The notes under the pieces were generated by a model. It was not told the origin of the DNA. It worked only from the letters and a program-made list of their open reading frames with translations, and searched no databases. From positions 62,001 through 126,000 of the forward strand of contig MZZL01000117.1 in the NCBI GenBank assembly GCA_002749535.1: a DNA stretch of 64,000 bases. The letters are read 5' to 3'. This stretch comes from Apophysomyces variabilis (taxonomy: Eukaryota > Mucoromycota > Mucoromycetes > Mucorales > Mucoraceae). Positions 1 through 13,067 of the stretch are shown one piece after another. The translations under genes were made by a program, and so were the position numbers. Position 1 is the stretch's first letter; the number at the start of each line of letters is the position of its first letter.

Positions 1-453
1 TCGTAGTGTATGTCAGAACACATAATTCGTGGAGCGTTGCTGCCCGTATGAATTAAATGATCGCTTAACGTCGACCTCCAGGACGTCTCTTTAGTATAAT
101 GTCAGTATCTATCATGGCTATTCTTGAAACGTACCAATGTTTTTTTGCTTCTGGAGCTTAAGTTCGCCATATTCGAGGCAATTGACTATGCTGACCAAGT
201 ACGGCAAGTAATCTTCTATAGTCTTTTCCAAGATACATCAGTTAGCTAAATTAGATATGACGCTACTCACATTGGTGATAAGGCGGTAATCGCGCGATTC
301 CTGCGCTTCCTTCTTTAAACCCTTAAGGACAGTCCGAATTCTACCCCTTTGAGCAGTAGCATCAGAAATTTCGGCTGAGTAACGACCTGTATTGTCTAAG
401 AAATCTACAAATGATATTGTCCCAGTTGTTGGCAAAGAATAAGGGTAACTCAT
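1..453 (-). CDS. palC: PalC pH-response protein (BRO1 domain), 5' part, runs off left edge
   Basis: N-terminal part of a PalC-like protein, a BRO1-domain component of the fungal Pal/Rim alkaline-pH signalling pathway. PalC links the plasma-membrane pH sensor to ESCRT-III. The start is the ATG at 451-453. The protein opens MSYPYSLPTTGTISFVDFL, which closely follows the PalC N-terminal signature (MP[FY]PYxLPTT..F.F..YL). Two short introns fit: 216-266 (GTAGCG..CTATAG) and 89-134 (GTACGT..AAAG), giving exons 453-267, 215-135 and 88-1. The second exon reads DYLPYLVSIVNCLEYGELKL and the third WRSTLSDHLIHTG. Both match the conserved YLPYL and W.[PS]TL blocks that follow in the family. The remaining roughly 400 residues, including most of the BRO1 domain, lie beyond the left edge. 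Family assignment rests on remembered motifs, not an alignment. Confidence 0.8.
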
Positions 454-2370
454 GGTTGTACGTTTTGGTATGGTATACACGCACAAAAGAGCAACGTTCC
501 CACCTACTGGGAGAAATACTATGTTTTCCAGAAAAGGAACATGTTGCTGGCTGGCAATAATCTTTTGAAAGACCGCATTTTGTAGGGTAACTCTGCGCTG
601 AGCGAGAAATAAAAAAAATTTGCACAATCACGGTGCCATAACACAATGCTCAAGGTTCAGAAAAACGAGCCACGCTTTTACTGCACACAGTGCAAATATT
701 GTTAAAATCCAAGAATAAAAACAATAAAAAAGTAGCCTGGTCTTACTATGTTATGCAATGTTCGTTCAAAAACCAATTAAATGGAATAGAACGAGAATAA
801 CCGATGAATTCATCCATGTTACTGTATTCTCGTGATCTCCACTAGCTGAGTACAAGTTTCCTATCAGTTTAAGGACGATACATAAGCTGGTGGATGATGA
901 ATCACTACGGTGGTGTCGATAGATGAGGAGTGGAAAGACATGGGCTTTCGATTGTTGATCGATTGACCAAAAATGTTCGCCAGTTCATGCGTGTAACACC
1001 TGTCAATTCAGACACATAATCATTCCCATCGATATGTGGCATCACAATTGGAGCCATGGCTCTGATTCTTCATACATTGCTTCCAGTCCTCTTGGATTTC
1101 TTTTTGGGGCAGTTTGTTTCATGATAACGAATGACAACAATTTCCCTATTTCCGCGATTGTCCCAAAATTAGCACATCATACCATGACCCGTCCCTCCAT
1201 TGATAAGGTAACGTGTTGTCCTCTTTCATCCTTTCTTTTGGCTTTATCTCTTACTGCTTCTTCAATTACACGATCTATTGATACCTTTGTCAATCCGATG
1301 TGTGAAAAATGTACTAGGCAAGTCAAAGTGCGCAGATATGAAAACGTTTATTTATACGCATGATTGCAGAGTGCTAGAGCAATCTTCTAAAGTACGAATC
1401 CAGAAAGATACGGAATGGCATGTTGTACTCTCAACAAATGTAGTTTCCTACTACAACAACAACTATCATTTATTAACAATATTTCATCCAGAAAATGCAC
1501 ACAAGTTTGAACAAAAAGTATGCACAAGGCATTTATCCAGAGAAGCATTGGGTGAAACAAGGTATGACAAGATTGAATGTTGTTTAGTATTATGCAGCCC
1601 TCAAATCTCAGGGCACAATAGCCCTTGAACAACATATTACAAATGCCACTCATTGTACACTCTTTTCTGGTCAATTGGCGCAAGTATCTGTCTCTGAAAG
1701 CAAGGAAAACATATGCTCCCGGACATTCAAGACAACCTGAAACATCGGGTTATTTCGCACAGATGAAATCCAACAAAGCGGTAAGACAACAAACCAGATA
1801 AAATGCTATCATGATCCCTAACTTGATCCTTTTACAGTCTCAAGACGCAGGCAAGCAAACCTTTCCCCATTGGTTGGGTGGGTGGGCTTCTTGTGCTGGA
1901 TGTCACATTCCCGGACGCTATTTCTTTGGACCCACGCCCATCACGGATTTGGTACGGCGTGGGCGCCCAGCCGGGTGCTGGGATACCCTTGGGGGGTAAG
2001 TAGAAGACATCAATCATACCACTCCCATTTACTAACCATGAATTGTATTTCACGCTACTCAAATGAATTTTGCGTCCACTGGAGGATCAACTGATGTAAG
2101 TAAAACGTACTGCCTGCATAAATGATTCATTAATGCCGCATACTGTCTTATACTTTAGCGCAAACTTGATTCTTTCATGGACGCGAAATTTGTTTCAAAG
2201 TAGCACAGAATATAATCCAAATAAACAATATGGAGACGTTTCCGCTCGCGTTATGATCGAAGCTGCAGCTACCCTTACAATGTCTGCAGTTGTCCCTTTA
2301 TGCTTTAATCCAATACGTATCCAAGTTCTATTCTCATTATACATAGTTGTAAGGAAATATAATCTGTCTA
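454..2370. other. Intergenic stretch with decayed repeat
   Basis: This 1.9 kb lies between palC (start at 453) and the stop of the methyltransferase gene at 2371. I see no gene I can name. A 24-nt block at 981-1004 recurs at 14747-14770 and is listed separately. On the minus strand about 1205-1325 there is an open charged stretch (reading RVIEEAVRDKAKRKDERGQH), but it has no start or clear exons. A more GC-rich patch at about 1850-2000 is open on both strands and matches nothing I recognise. Confidence 0.5.
931..1100 (+). repeat. Probable decayed Ty3/gypsy-type integrase fragment (copy 1)
   Basis: Positions 981-1004 are 23/24 identical to 14747-14770. In the frame that is open around both copies the shared block reads VHACNTC, followed here by QFR. 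That resembles the C-x2-C half of the H2C2 zinc-binding motif that opens Ty3/gypsy integrases (..V..C..CQ..K). The DNA either side is diverged, and no LTRs or full ORF are visible. It is either a relic of one element family or a short repeat whose coding look is accidental. Confidence 0.35.
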
Positions 2371-3820
<1,450 letters not shown>

Positions 3821-3960
3821 TTAACAACACACAGTAGATAAAAAACATTCATGACGAAGTTTATGACTGTACCAGTTTCTAAATGGGCCACAAAATATCC
3901 TTGTTCGAAAAGCGCAAAGTTTTATATGCAATTAGACGTATAAGATGGTTCTGCTCATTT

Positions 3961-5735
3961 CTATTGAAACGCAGATACAGGACGTGGACTGTTTGCCTGA
4001 TGACGGCTCATGGCCTCTTCATCATATCTTTCAGTGTATAGGGGAACTTCGCTCACTGCCGGGAAGGGGTTCTTCTTGCTGAGGACTACTTGCTGTTTTT
4101 GATGATGCAAATAGGCACGGATATATTTCTATTCACTACAGGTTTACTCCATGCACTTCACTTTGAATATTATTACCTGAGTTATTAATGACACTAGTAT
4201 GCTCTCCATATCATCAAGATCAAGTGTCAGATCTTTTGCCGAATACTGAAGAGCTTTGAGGCAGTCTGTATATAGTAAGATATGACTTGCACCAGATGAA
4301 CAGGTTAAAAGCCATCTAGTAATTGGGGTTAGCAAACAGTGAGAAAAACAGCAACCATCCTCACATTCTCCGTAAAAGGCTTCGCCAGAGAAGGACCGTT
4401 CCACGCTCGCGGAGCATCACATATGTATATGATTTGTAAAAGAACTGAAAATATTTGTCAATATGTGCAAGATATCCATGCAAATTTCCCAATTTCATTT
4501 GACGTATAAGCTCAGAAAACGGCCCTGACAGCTGGTATTTGTTGAGCAATGCGGCATTCGGAAAATGACCCCGTAATATCCGACAGGGTATCAGATATTT
4601 TAAGATACAACTAGATCGTCGTTACCATGAGTAACGGAACCTGACGTCTACCCCGATTGTCACTCACCGCTTATTATGCCAGTGCTGGGCTGGACATTTT
4701 TCGAAAGAATACAACAAATGCTCTTCCGCCTAACCACCAATAAGTACAGTTACAGAACATCTTTCTCATATTACCGTTTTGAGGCGGTTTTGGTACAGCA
4801 GATAACGGCCAAGGTAGTACCGATAAGTTACTTGATCTGCCATTGGAAAAAACGAAACGTCTACACCACCTGTTCGAATGTTGGTGATAAACGTCTGGCA
4901 AAGACGGGTGGCATCCAACTTTGTCGCAAATATTTCACTTTAAAGAGATCGTATCGAGCAATTGAGTTTTACCTTAAAGTATACTTTGAATGCAAGATTC
5001 GTCACATAGAAAATTCCTTGCCGTTTTGATACCTCCATAGGAGAACTGTAGAGAAAATAGGTAGTATTAGAACAGTGAATACCAATACTCTATCTCACCG
5101 ATCAGCTAGCATAATGTTAAATATCTTTGATAATAAGCGGGCTGCTGCGTGCGCCTTGCTTGCCTTTCCACGGAGGCGCTCCTGTCGATCGATCTAGCGA
5201 TAATGGCATTAAACAAAAAGGAGCGGAGAAGAAAATTAAAGGCACCTCAAAACCTAACGCAACCAGTTTGTTGGATAATGTCTTGACCAAAGGAACCTGA
5301 TAATAAGTATCAGGACTGTTAAACACTGGCACCAGACAGCTTTACATAATATCCGTTAGAAAGTACAATTGCATCGACTAAAACTCACCTGTAAAACTTC
5401 TCGAAATATTCATACATTACTGTCCTGCTTGAATCGGCCAAGTAACGAAGTAATTCTAAGTACGCCATCACGAATGCAGCAAGTGCAGTGGACTCGTCTT
5501 CTAAAATGGAATCCACTATTTGCTCGCATTGGACATCGTTAAGCTGTAAAATAAAACGATCTAGCCTAAATTATCGACCAGACAAGGAATCTTGGCGGAC
5601 CTGTGCGAGAATCTGCCGCAAGCTGACTACACCAGGATTATACACATCCAGCTGAAACAATGAAGCGAACATGGATGGGTTTTGGGACACGTACGCCATT
5701 TTTACATGGCTGCAGAAATCCTCGATTACGGACAT
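3961..5735 (-). CDS. PCI-domain protein, PCID2/Thp1/Csn12 family
   Basis: Member of the PCI-domain family that includes PCID2/Thp1 (TREX-2 complex at the nuclear pore, mRNA export) and Csn12. The probable start is the ATG at 5733-5735, reading MSVIEDFCSHVKMAYVSQ. This aligns in position with the PCID2 N-terminus, where short helices precede the repeat region. The stop is at 3961-3963. Joining exons across short introns gives the diagnostic blocks in order: RVTYRYYLGR-like (VTYRYYLGRYLLYQNRLKT, near 4800), AEEHLLYSFEKCPAQHWHNKR (near 4700), LILKYLIPCRILRGHFPN (near 4580), then the winged-helix end FQFFYKSYTYVMLRERGTVLLW (its core near 4420) and QQVVLSKKNPFPAVSEVPLY (near 4070). The order Y-YYLGR, NKR, YL.P...LG..P, and K.NPFP at the C-terminus is that of the family. 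PCID2 and Csn12 cannot be separated here without a tree. Confidence 0.85.
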
Positions 5736-6380
5736 CGAGAGTGAAAGGATGAAGAACCGAGTCACGTCAAGAAGCCGTCGCTTGCAAGCTGTCCCAAAAA
5801 GTAAGTGCGGATCTGTCAAAGGATCAAGTCCGCGTTATTAGGCGCAGATATGCGTCTTAACTAGAAAGGATATGGCACAGGACGATATTTACTTACATTG
5901 ATTGATCCTCCAGTGCAAGCAGGGTTCATTCCTGTAGCATAAAAATTCAATTATAGATGATTGCCACTCTAATATCCTTTGTTTGCCTCCCTAAGAGCCT
6001 TCTTAAAGATCGGTGGGACCGACATCGCAAGATGCTCCAAATAAACTGTGTTTCAATAAAGTATCAAGTAAGAAGTGGATACGCAGGAAACTCTTCGCAT
6101 AATTTATTACAGCAGTGCAAAATTTCCGTTCACTCTTTACTAATAGACTCTCTGCTATCTATCTTGTCAACGCAAGGTACTGTTCAGCCAATGCTGCTGC
6201 GTCCGTCAAAACGGGAATTACAACCAGGCTGATAACAGATTCAACCCGCTAGTTATTTTTGCTAATTGTTGCGAACAGGCAGAATCTTCCCGAACATTCT
6301 ACTCAATATCAGACAATCAAAGTTGTGGTTACGCTGCAGTTCATAATGTTATTTCTCTTTTTTAAATTTTGTTGTAAAAA
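5736..6380. other. Intergenic, nothing recognised
   Basis: About 0.65 kb between two minus-strand genes (upstream of the PCI-domain gene, downstream of the Yra1-like gene). An open plus-strand stretch at 5957-6232 has no recognisable motif and no intron signals. I consider it chance. Confidence 0.6.
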
Positions 6381-7582
6381 CTAGTAACGGCGAGTACCGT
6401 AACGCGAAAACTCCTGGGAAGACGATGCATCCCTGTTGGCTAATATTTGATCTGAATACATTTTTCCTGACGCACTGATCATTCAAATCAAAATGGTATC
6501 AGCATTGCTTGTCTCGCTATCCTATGTAAAATTACTTACGCAGAAGTATATCCAGAGCGAGTAGGAGCAATTACGGAACGTACAGTAGGTGTTGTGAAAC
6601 TTGACGACGCTGGAGTATGGGCTGAATTGGCCATGTTGTTCCCTGTTCGCCTGCTCCTTAAAATAGCCCGTAAAACGCGACCTGTACAAAAAAAATTAGT
6701 AAATCCTTGTTGATGATACGTTCTCGGAGCCTTTACCATCAGCAATCTCATTGTCCAATTTAGCGATGCAATCTAATGCTGCTGCTTTGTTGGCAAACTC
6801 AACCTCTGCTTCACCAAAAGAACGTCCAGCACGGTCGGTCAAAACTTCGCAACTCAAAACTGATCCAAATTGAGAGCATGCAGTCTTTATGTACAACACT
6901 TTGTATCAGCAAAATGATGCCTGAGACGCGTCAACACAATTTACCTTGACGTCTTCGGCGTTTGTTCCAGGATCTAAGTTGCTAAGCAACACAACAGCAG
7001 GCCCGGATTCACCACGGATAGAGATCCCACTATTGGTACTCGATGTGTGCGATAAGCCTCGGATCGTGAACATACGATCTTGAGAAGTGACCGTCGGCTG
7101 ATACAATGGCTGTTGTTGTGGAAGAGGTTGTCGCTGTTGTGTGGGTGGTGAAGATGCTTTAAACGCGCGACTCTGCATTCGTCTCGAGACCGCTCCAGCT
7201 CCTCCAAGTCTTCGGTTGATAGCCTTTGTGATAACGATATTAGAAGGATCAGGCTTCGCAGCATTACTTGTCGGGCGGTTTTTTGCAGTGAAAAGTGGCT
7301 GTGCTTTGGAAGTCTAACATGAGCTTACGTTAGTCAATCGTCAGTTATCCTGAACTTTACCCCTCGCGACTGCACTGGTCGCACAACTGGCTTGCTTATA
7401 CGCTTTGACCTGGCATTGATCTGCGGCTTGTTCTGTTCCAAACGCCTTCCTTTGGAGCTCGCTGATGGTGTTGGCTTTTTAAATCGTGACCCCTTATCGT
7501 TACGTTGTTTCTGGTTGTTCTTTCGTTTATTCTTGATGATATCATCAAGAGACGAATCGAGATCCATAGCAGTGCTGCTCAT
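6381..7582 (-). CDS. Yra1/ALYREF-like mRNA export adaptor (THO/TREX-associated)
   Basis: RNA-binding adaptor that couples TREX (via the helicase Sub2/UAP56) to the export receptor Mex67/NXF1. The start is the ATG at 7580-7582. The first residues, MSSTAMDLDSSLDDIIKNKR, contain a canonical UAP56-binding motif (D.SLDDIIK.N/KR), followed by a basic low-complexity region rich in K, R, S and Q. A single RRM follows: VVLLSNLDPGTNAEDVK (RNP2 region, near 7000), then FGSVLSCEVLTDRAGRSFGE and AEVEFANKAAALDCI (RNP1 region, 6770-6860). The RRM ends with GRVLRAILRSRR (near 6650). A GTAAGT donor at the end of that exon joins a last exon reading YSDQILANRDASSSQEF and ending RRY, with stop 6381-6383. That resembles the short C-terminal box of Yra1. 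UBM plus RRM plus C-box makes the call firm. The gene is divergent from atg1. Confidence 0.87.
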
Positions 7583-8584
7583 CAATTTGCAGGAATAAAA
7601 GGGGTGAGCAACTGAGAATCTGGCTCGATGACAGAAGGACCAAGTCCAACAAAAAGCCGCAAGCTGAGCCAGAAATTTGTTCAATAAGGGATCCATTTAC
7701 CATAATAGGAGTAGAATACAATTGCTGATTGGATGGATAATAGATTTTCCAGGTCTTGACTTTCTCCACTTGTCGATGATGGATTTCAGGTGTACCGACA
7801 GCAGACAAACGCACCATTCTCGGATTCTTTTGTGTACCAATGTGTGCTATACCAATTGTTCGCCATGTTTTTGAGATCCAACATATACAAATAAGGGGTT
7901 TCGTGCCTTTCTTTACTATTTCTTTCCCTGGATTATATGAGATCAAGAGGAAGAGACGAAAACGATCTTAATAACTGCTAAGTTTCACTGGCATTTCATT
8001 AACGTATTGAAGCTAGTGTGATTTATTTCGGGCCAAACAATTCTTTGCGTGTTGTATTTTGCAATCTATCGCTTCATCTCATCACGCTGTGTACTTTGAC
8101 AACTTTGATCCGTAAGTAAAATGCGTACTTATACGTTCTCATGGTGTCAATGTCTTTTTTCTCCTCCCTGCCCAATAACAAATCAACAGTGTAACGTTTA
8201 ATGACAGGGTATTCCTTAGTGATTGTATTTAGAAGGAACACAAGCATAACCGTGCCAGATCATTAGATGATCAATTGTCACACACGCACACACGTATACA
8301 TATATGCATATATGTAAATATGTATATAGATATATATAGATCAGGAAGTCGACTTTGCAATCAAGCAAAGAGAATGGTTCTTTTTCTTTGCTTTATAAGT
8401 CACATGGACGATTGCTTACTGTATTCGCCCAGCTCACCTCTCAATCTTGGGGAAGAGCTTTCAAAGCGGGGAGGGGACGGTATCGGCGCTGTCCAATCAG
8501 GGAGAGTTTAACAAATCCAGCAAACCCATCGTCAAATGAGGCGGTCACGTCCTATCAAGCGCATTATCTTTGTCTTCCTCCCCC
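7583..8584. promoter_or_regulatory. Shared divergent promoter region, yra1-like / atg1
   Basis: One kilobase between two divergent start codons. It includes a short CA/TA-rich microsatellite at about 8279-8345 (alternating purine-pyrimidine, CACACACGCACACACG then ATATATG runs). A minus-strand open frame crosses 7600-7940 but shows no family motif and overlaps the presumed 5' leader of the Yra1-like gene. No defined operator or TATA box could be assigned. Confidence 0.5.
8279..8345. repeat. CA/TA microsatellite
   Basis: Alternating CA then TA-rich simple sequence about 240 bp before the atg1 start codon. Likely length-variable between strains. Confidence 0.7.
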
Positions 8585-11472
8585 ATGTCTACACATTTGA
8601 ACGATAATAATACCGCACAGACACACTCTCCATCTCCTTCAGATACCCCCCATGAAAAACCCCATGAGACTACTGTTGGTGAATACATAATCAGCTCAAG
8701 AATCGGCCAGGGCTCTTTCGCCATTGTATATAAGGCGCAGCATAAGGTGAGCAGAACTTGTTGGTGCCCCAGGGCGACTTGCCGAATGACCCCATCATCA
8801 AGTTCCATATTTACACTAGTGTTGTTTATTTGCATTTAGATAACGAAACGTACAGTCGCTGTCAAATCGGTGTTGCGGTCTAAGCTGACCAAGAAGCTGC
8901 TTGAAAACCTCGAATCGGAGATATCTATTCTAAAAGCGATACGACATGATCACATTGTAGGCCTCATAGAATGCCAGGTGAGCTGATACATTGTACAAAC
9001 CATCTTATTGATTAAATAACGATAAAGAAAACGACAACACACATCCATCTGGTGATGGAATATTGCTCAATGGGAGATCTTTCACAATACATCAGGAAAA
9101 TTCGGTCCAACAAGGCCTTGCGAGGGTCTGCTGGCGGATTACCGGAAAGGGTAGTACGTCATTTCCTAAAACAATTAGGTAATATAATCGAGAAAATGCG
9201 GTAGGTTGCTTATTGTCTCTTTATTAGCTTCGGCACTGAAGTTCTTGCGCTCACAAAATCTTGTTCATCGTGATATCAAACCACAGGTATAACTTTTACT
9301 CTGTTTACAAAACAATCAAATATCAAACTACTGCATAGAATCTGTTACTTGTGTCCGCGCAAGAAGCCCTCAATGCAGATCCCGCTTATCTCGATATTCC
9401 TGTGCTGAAAGTAGCGGATTTCGGCTTTGCCAGATTTCTGCCCAATACCAGTTTAGCCGATACGCTCTGTGGCTCACCGCTTTATATGGGTCCTGAAATA
9501 TTATCTTATAAGAAATATGATGCAAAAGCAGATTTGTGGAGCGTCGGTGCTGTACTTTATGAAATGATTACCGGACGTCCTCCGTTCCGCGCACAAAATC
9601 ACTTGGAATTATTAAAGAAAATCCAGGAAAACGACGATCGTATTCGCTTTCCGGATGAAAAAGTCAGCTCCTCAGATCCTGATCGGGCGTCTCCTGCATC
9701 CGAACGAATCGTTATCGGAAGTGACCTGAAAGACTTGATTCGGAAGCTTTTAAAGAAAAACCCAGTGGAAAGGATATCGTTTGAAGAGTTTTTTATGCAT
9801 CCTGCAGTTATACAAGACGTAAACTCCATTGCTTACTCAGCAGAACCATCGAGATCAACTTCATCAAGCAGTCTAAGACCTCGACATTCCGAACGTATAG
9901 AACCTATAAGCAAACCTATTTCTGATTCACCCTCCTACGATCCTCCACCATTTGCACAAGCTCCCTCATCGCAACGCCAAGGTATTGAGCGGCGCCTTTC
10001 AAGAACATCATCACGTTCCAGTTTAACCCGGCAGGACAGCGGAAGATTGCATAGGTATTATTTCTGCAGGCTGGAAAGGGAAATGACTTTTTGTGTGATT
10101 CACGTTTTAATTAGGGAAAAAGGCGATGAGAACCAATCAAGGATTAGAAAGCATAAAGTCGAACTTAGGGAGAATCTGGGAGAGACAAATGCGATAATTC
10201 GGCGTGGTTCTCCTGTACGGCGCGATGCAGATGAAGATGTGCTTCAAGAATATGTAGTGTTAGATCGGCGCATCATCGAAACCAACCAGTTCGCGGATGG
10301 TAAGGAATAGGAAACAATGTGATAGGAAAGATGTGCTAACAAATGCTATTAAATTTAATATAGAGGTCGACGCTTCCCCGAGGTCGGTACCGGATCGTTT
10401 GATGGGACGGCGCCATTCTGTGGGTCAGGCCATTGTTCCAAGGAAGAGTGTTTATGAACAAAGTAGCCAATCTCCTCCATCGCCTGGGACGACACCTCCT
10501 TTTGCTGTTCGAGAGCGAAAGATTAGTACGGGCTCGGCTGGATCCGCGCTAGCAAAGGCTCTTTCAAAGGCATCTGTACGATTATTTAGGGCAAGTCATT
10601 CACCGCCAAATGTTGAGAAGCTTCAGGAAGAGATGGCAGGGTCTCCTAGGGCGTTTATTACTGGAGCTGGCGCCGTAGACGATCAGGAGAGTCAGATGAT
10701 GAAAACGATCGAACGAGCAGCCTGCATGGCACATGCGGTGGCAAAGTTTGCAGATACCAAATTTGACATTCTAGTAGCGGGACGAGGGGCAGCTAATGAG
10801 ATGGTATTAGCAGAAGAAGCCATGGTTCTGCATATCAAAGCATTATCGCTGTTGGAGGTTGGTTTAAATACGGCACGTGAGTATTGGAGCCAAGTTTCGG
10901 ATGAACAAGTCAAAGCTGTCTCCGTTCGTTTGAATGATGCTGTACAATGGATGCGAGATAGATTCAATCAATGTCTTGATCGTGCTTCCTTTGAGGGCTC
11001 ACGATGCGAGCAGGAAGATCAAAACGGGGGAGGACCGTGCGTGGAGAAGCTTTTATATGATCGTGCGCTGGAAATGGTGAGGTTAAAGAGAGACATGTTT
11101 AATAGCCGATGGATATCTTAACTTGTGATGTGTAGAGTCGGGCTGCGGCTGTGCGTGAGCTTGTTGGAGAGAATATATCTGACTGCGAGCAAGATTATCA
11201 AACTGCTATCTGGCTGCTGGAGGCTATTCTGGAGATCCGAGGGGACGGCGATGTTGTTATCGAAGAAGATGACCGCAGCATCATTAACAAATGTAGGCAT
11301 ACTCAAAAGTCTGAATGAAGAGCGGATGTTGATGATTTTACCATTTCTAGTTATTGATTCCATTCAACATCGAATATCCGTTTTGAGGAAGAAGATGGAA
11401 GTGATGCCAAATATTTTGCCGAAAGACGGTGGCGTGTTACGGACGGCAGGGAATTTCACCAAAATGGCGTAA
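8585..11472 (+). CDS. atg1: Atg1/ULK-type autophagy serine/threonine kinase
   Basis: Initiating kinase of autophagy, which in fungi works with Atg13 and Atg17. The start is the ATG at 8585-8587 and the stop is TAA at 11470-11472. The kinase domain is spread over about five exons: glycine loop [21 protein letters not shown] with the catalytic lysine (exon from 8840), [26 protein letters not shown] (near 9262), [20 protein letters not shown] and [20 protein letters not shown] long S/P-rich linker follows. The C-terminal EAT/MIT-type region includes [16 protein letters not shown] and [15 protein letters not shown]. It then splices from YDRALEM (donor GTGAGG) to [20 protein letters not shown], giving the conserved Atg1 block YDRALEMSRAAAV.EL. 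The activation segment reads SPLYMGPE, where the family usually has MAPE. That single substitution at about 9487-9498 should not by itself abolish activity. Confidence is high from the kinase plus the Atg1-specific tail. Confidence 0.93.
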
Positions 11473-13067
11473 CATGCAGTCTATTGAATGATAGTCCAGG
11501 GATTTGTTTGCGTTATGATCATGTTACGAACAGGCTTCTCCTTGACAAGATAGCAATAAAAAGCCTATATGTTGATGGATGGAGTAGCTTCTTTGAATGA
11601 AGTGATATTTTTAAAATGGAGGCAACCTTGTGCCACAATTCAATTTGATGAAGACATTGTGTGGTTTTTTGGTTTGGGAGTCCACAATGAGGTTTGACAA
11701 GCCATCACGTGGGGTGTGTCCCTTTTTCTGGCCTTACATATGGACTCAGACTCCGCGTCATGATGAATCTAAGTTCAGCTTACGCCCGTTTGTTGCCTTT
11801 GGTTTTTTTTGTGTGTTGTTTATTTATTTAACCTATTCGGTTTTTATTTCATATCACTTTGTTATATATTTGCTTTCGTATATGGTTAAGAGATAATATT
11901 ACTTGCATATGCATCAAAAGACGCATCCCGAAATTAAGGTGTCAAAAAGAGCTGTAATGCATGCCATCAAAAAAAGAAGGGTCGCGTTTTGTGTCCCCGA
12001 CATGGTCCCGATTGGAACGAGCAACGTATGGGCTCATATGTATATGAAATTGGTTCAGTAAAAAGTTACCCGTGACTCTGTGCATAGGACTAAAAGGCAT
12101 TAGCATGTGTTGTCATCACCTAATCCAGATCTATTTGAATAGGCTGTACCCATGGGTTCTATCTCTTGATAGAGAAGTGACTTGTCTCAATCGGTGAATA
12201 TTTTATATATCTACAAAAAGTCTCCAGACAAATACTACTTTTTTTTATTTGTCCTATGTCGATTAAGGTGGAGAATACCGTTTTGAGAAACCTAGTCTCG
12301 GCAAGCATATAATCTACGGAGCTCAAGACGGGAAGAACAAAGAGAGATAATGGGTGATTGCGTCAGTCATTAATAACTAATACCCTATACCATCAAAAAT
12401 AAAAAAAAGCCCTAATGAATCTTTGTCTTTTTTAGTCTCGGTATTGGTAAGGCAGAAAGGGTAAATGAGCGTAATGAAGGTGTCAGGTTATCCAAGCGAT
12501 TTCTCATCTGATTGGGTATAGAATGTCACACCGACTGTATCGTTTTTCCGACATACCACTGTCAAATAGGTCGGACTTCATACATTGAATCGGAGACGAA
12601 TATAAAGGTTTTATTTTTTTAATCAAGACAAAAAGAAAAAGCCTTTATCTTCTCTTCTTGATTAATCATGGGTGAATCTAATAGGATAATGCTGTAATGA
12701 TCCAATATGGGTTAAACTGAGAGAAGAAAGGTAAAAGTAAAAAGAGTATGGTTAACTTTCACTCTGTGCAATTTTCATCCAAAATAAATCTACTGGTGAG
12801 CGGAAATTGAAATATAGCGAAACAAAAAATTTGTTCGATCAAAAAAAAGAAAAAACTTCGGATGAACAAATGGTTAAGGCTCTTTCTGGTTTTTCTTCCT
12901 TTCTTCACTGTTGAAAAAAAAAAAGACACGCAAGTAAATTATTTTATCCCACAGAAAACCCTTTGATTTTGCTATTTCCTCTCCTTACATCAAAAATCAA
13001 AGAAAAATAAGCATACAATTACCAGTTCGAATTTCCAGCGCCGCCGAATTATAAAAGTAAACCAAAA
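11473..13067. other. 3' flank of atg1 and promoter of the Zn2Cys6 gene
   Basis: About 1.6 kb without a convincing gene. A plus-strand open frame at 11630-11896 ends in a hydrophobic F/Y-rich stretch but has no family signature. From about 12600 the sequence becomes rich in A/G runs (AAAAAGAAAAAG type), which probably forms the promoter and long 5' leader of the next gene. Confidence 0.55.

Noticed and set aside
931..1040. Reading of the first repeat copy as integrase core (VDRLTKNVRQFMRV)
   Set aside because: This frame resembles 'VDRLTK' of integrase cores, but it stops soon after and is not the frame shared with the second copy. The VHACNTC frame is the one conserved between both.
1205..1325. 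Minus-strand charged helix (RVIEEAVRDKAKRKDERGQH) as a histone-fold gene
   Set aside because: Looks coding-like but has stop codons on both sides, no start and no clear exon partners. Not enough to call a gene.
7600..7946. Long minus-strand frame upstream of the Yra1-like start
   Set aside because: In frame with no recognised domain and separated from the UBM start. Treated as 5' leader, though an extra upstream exon cannot be excluded.
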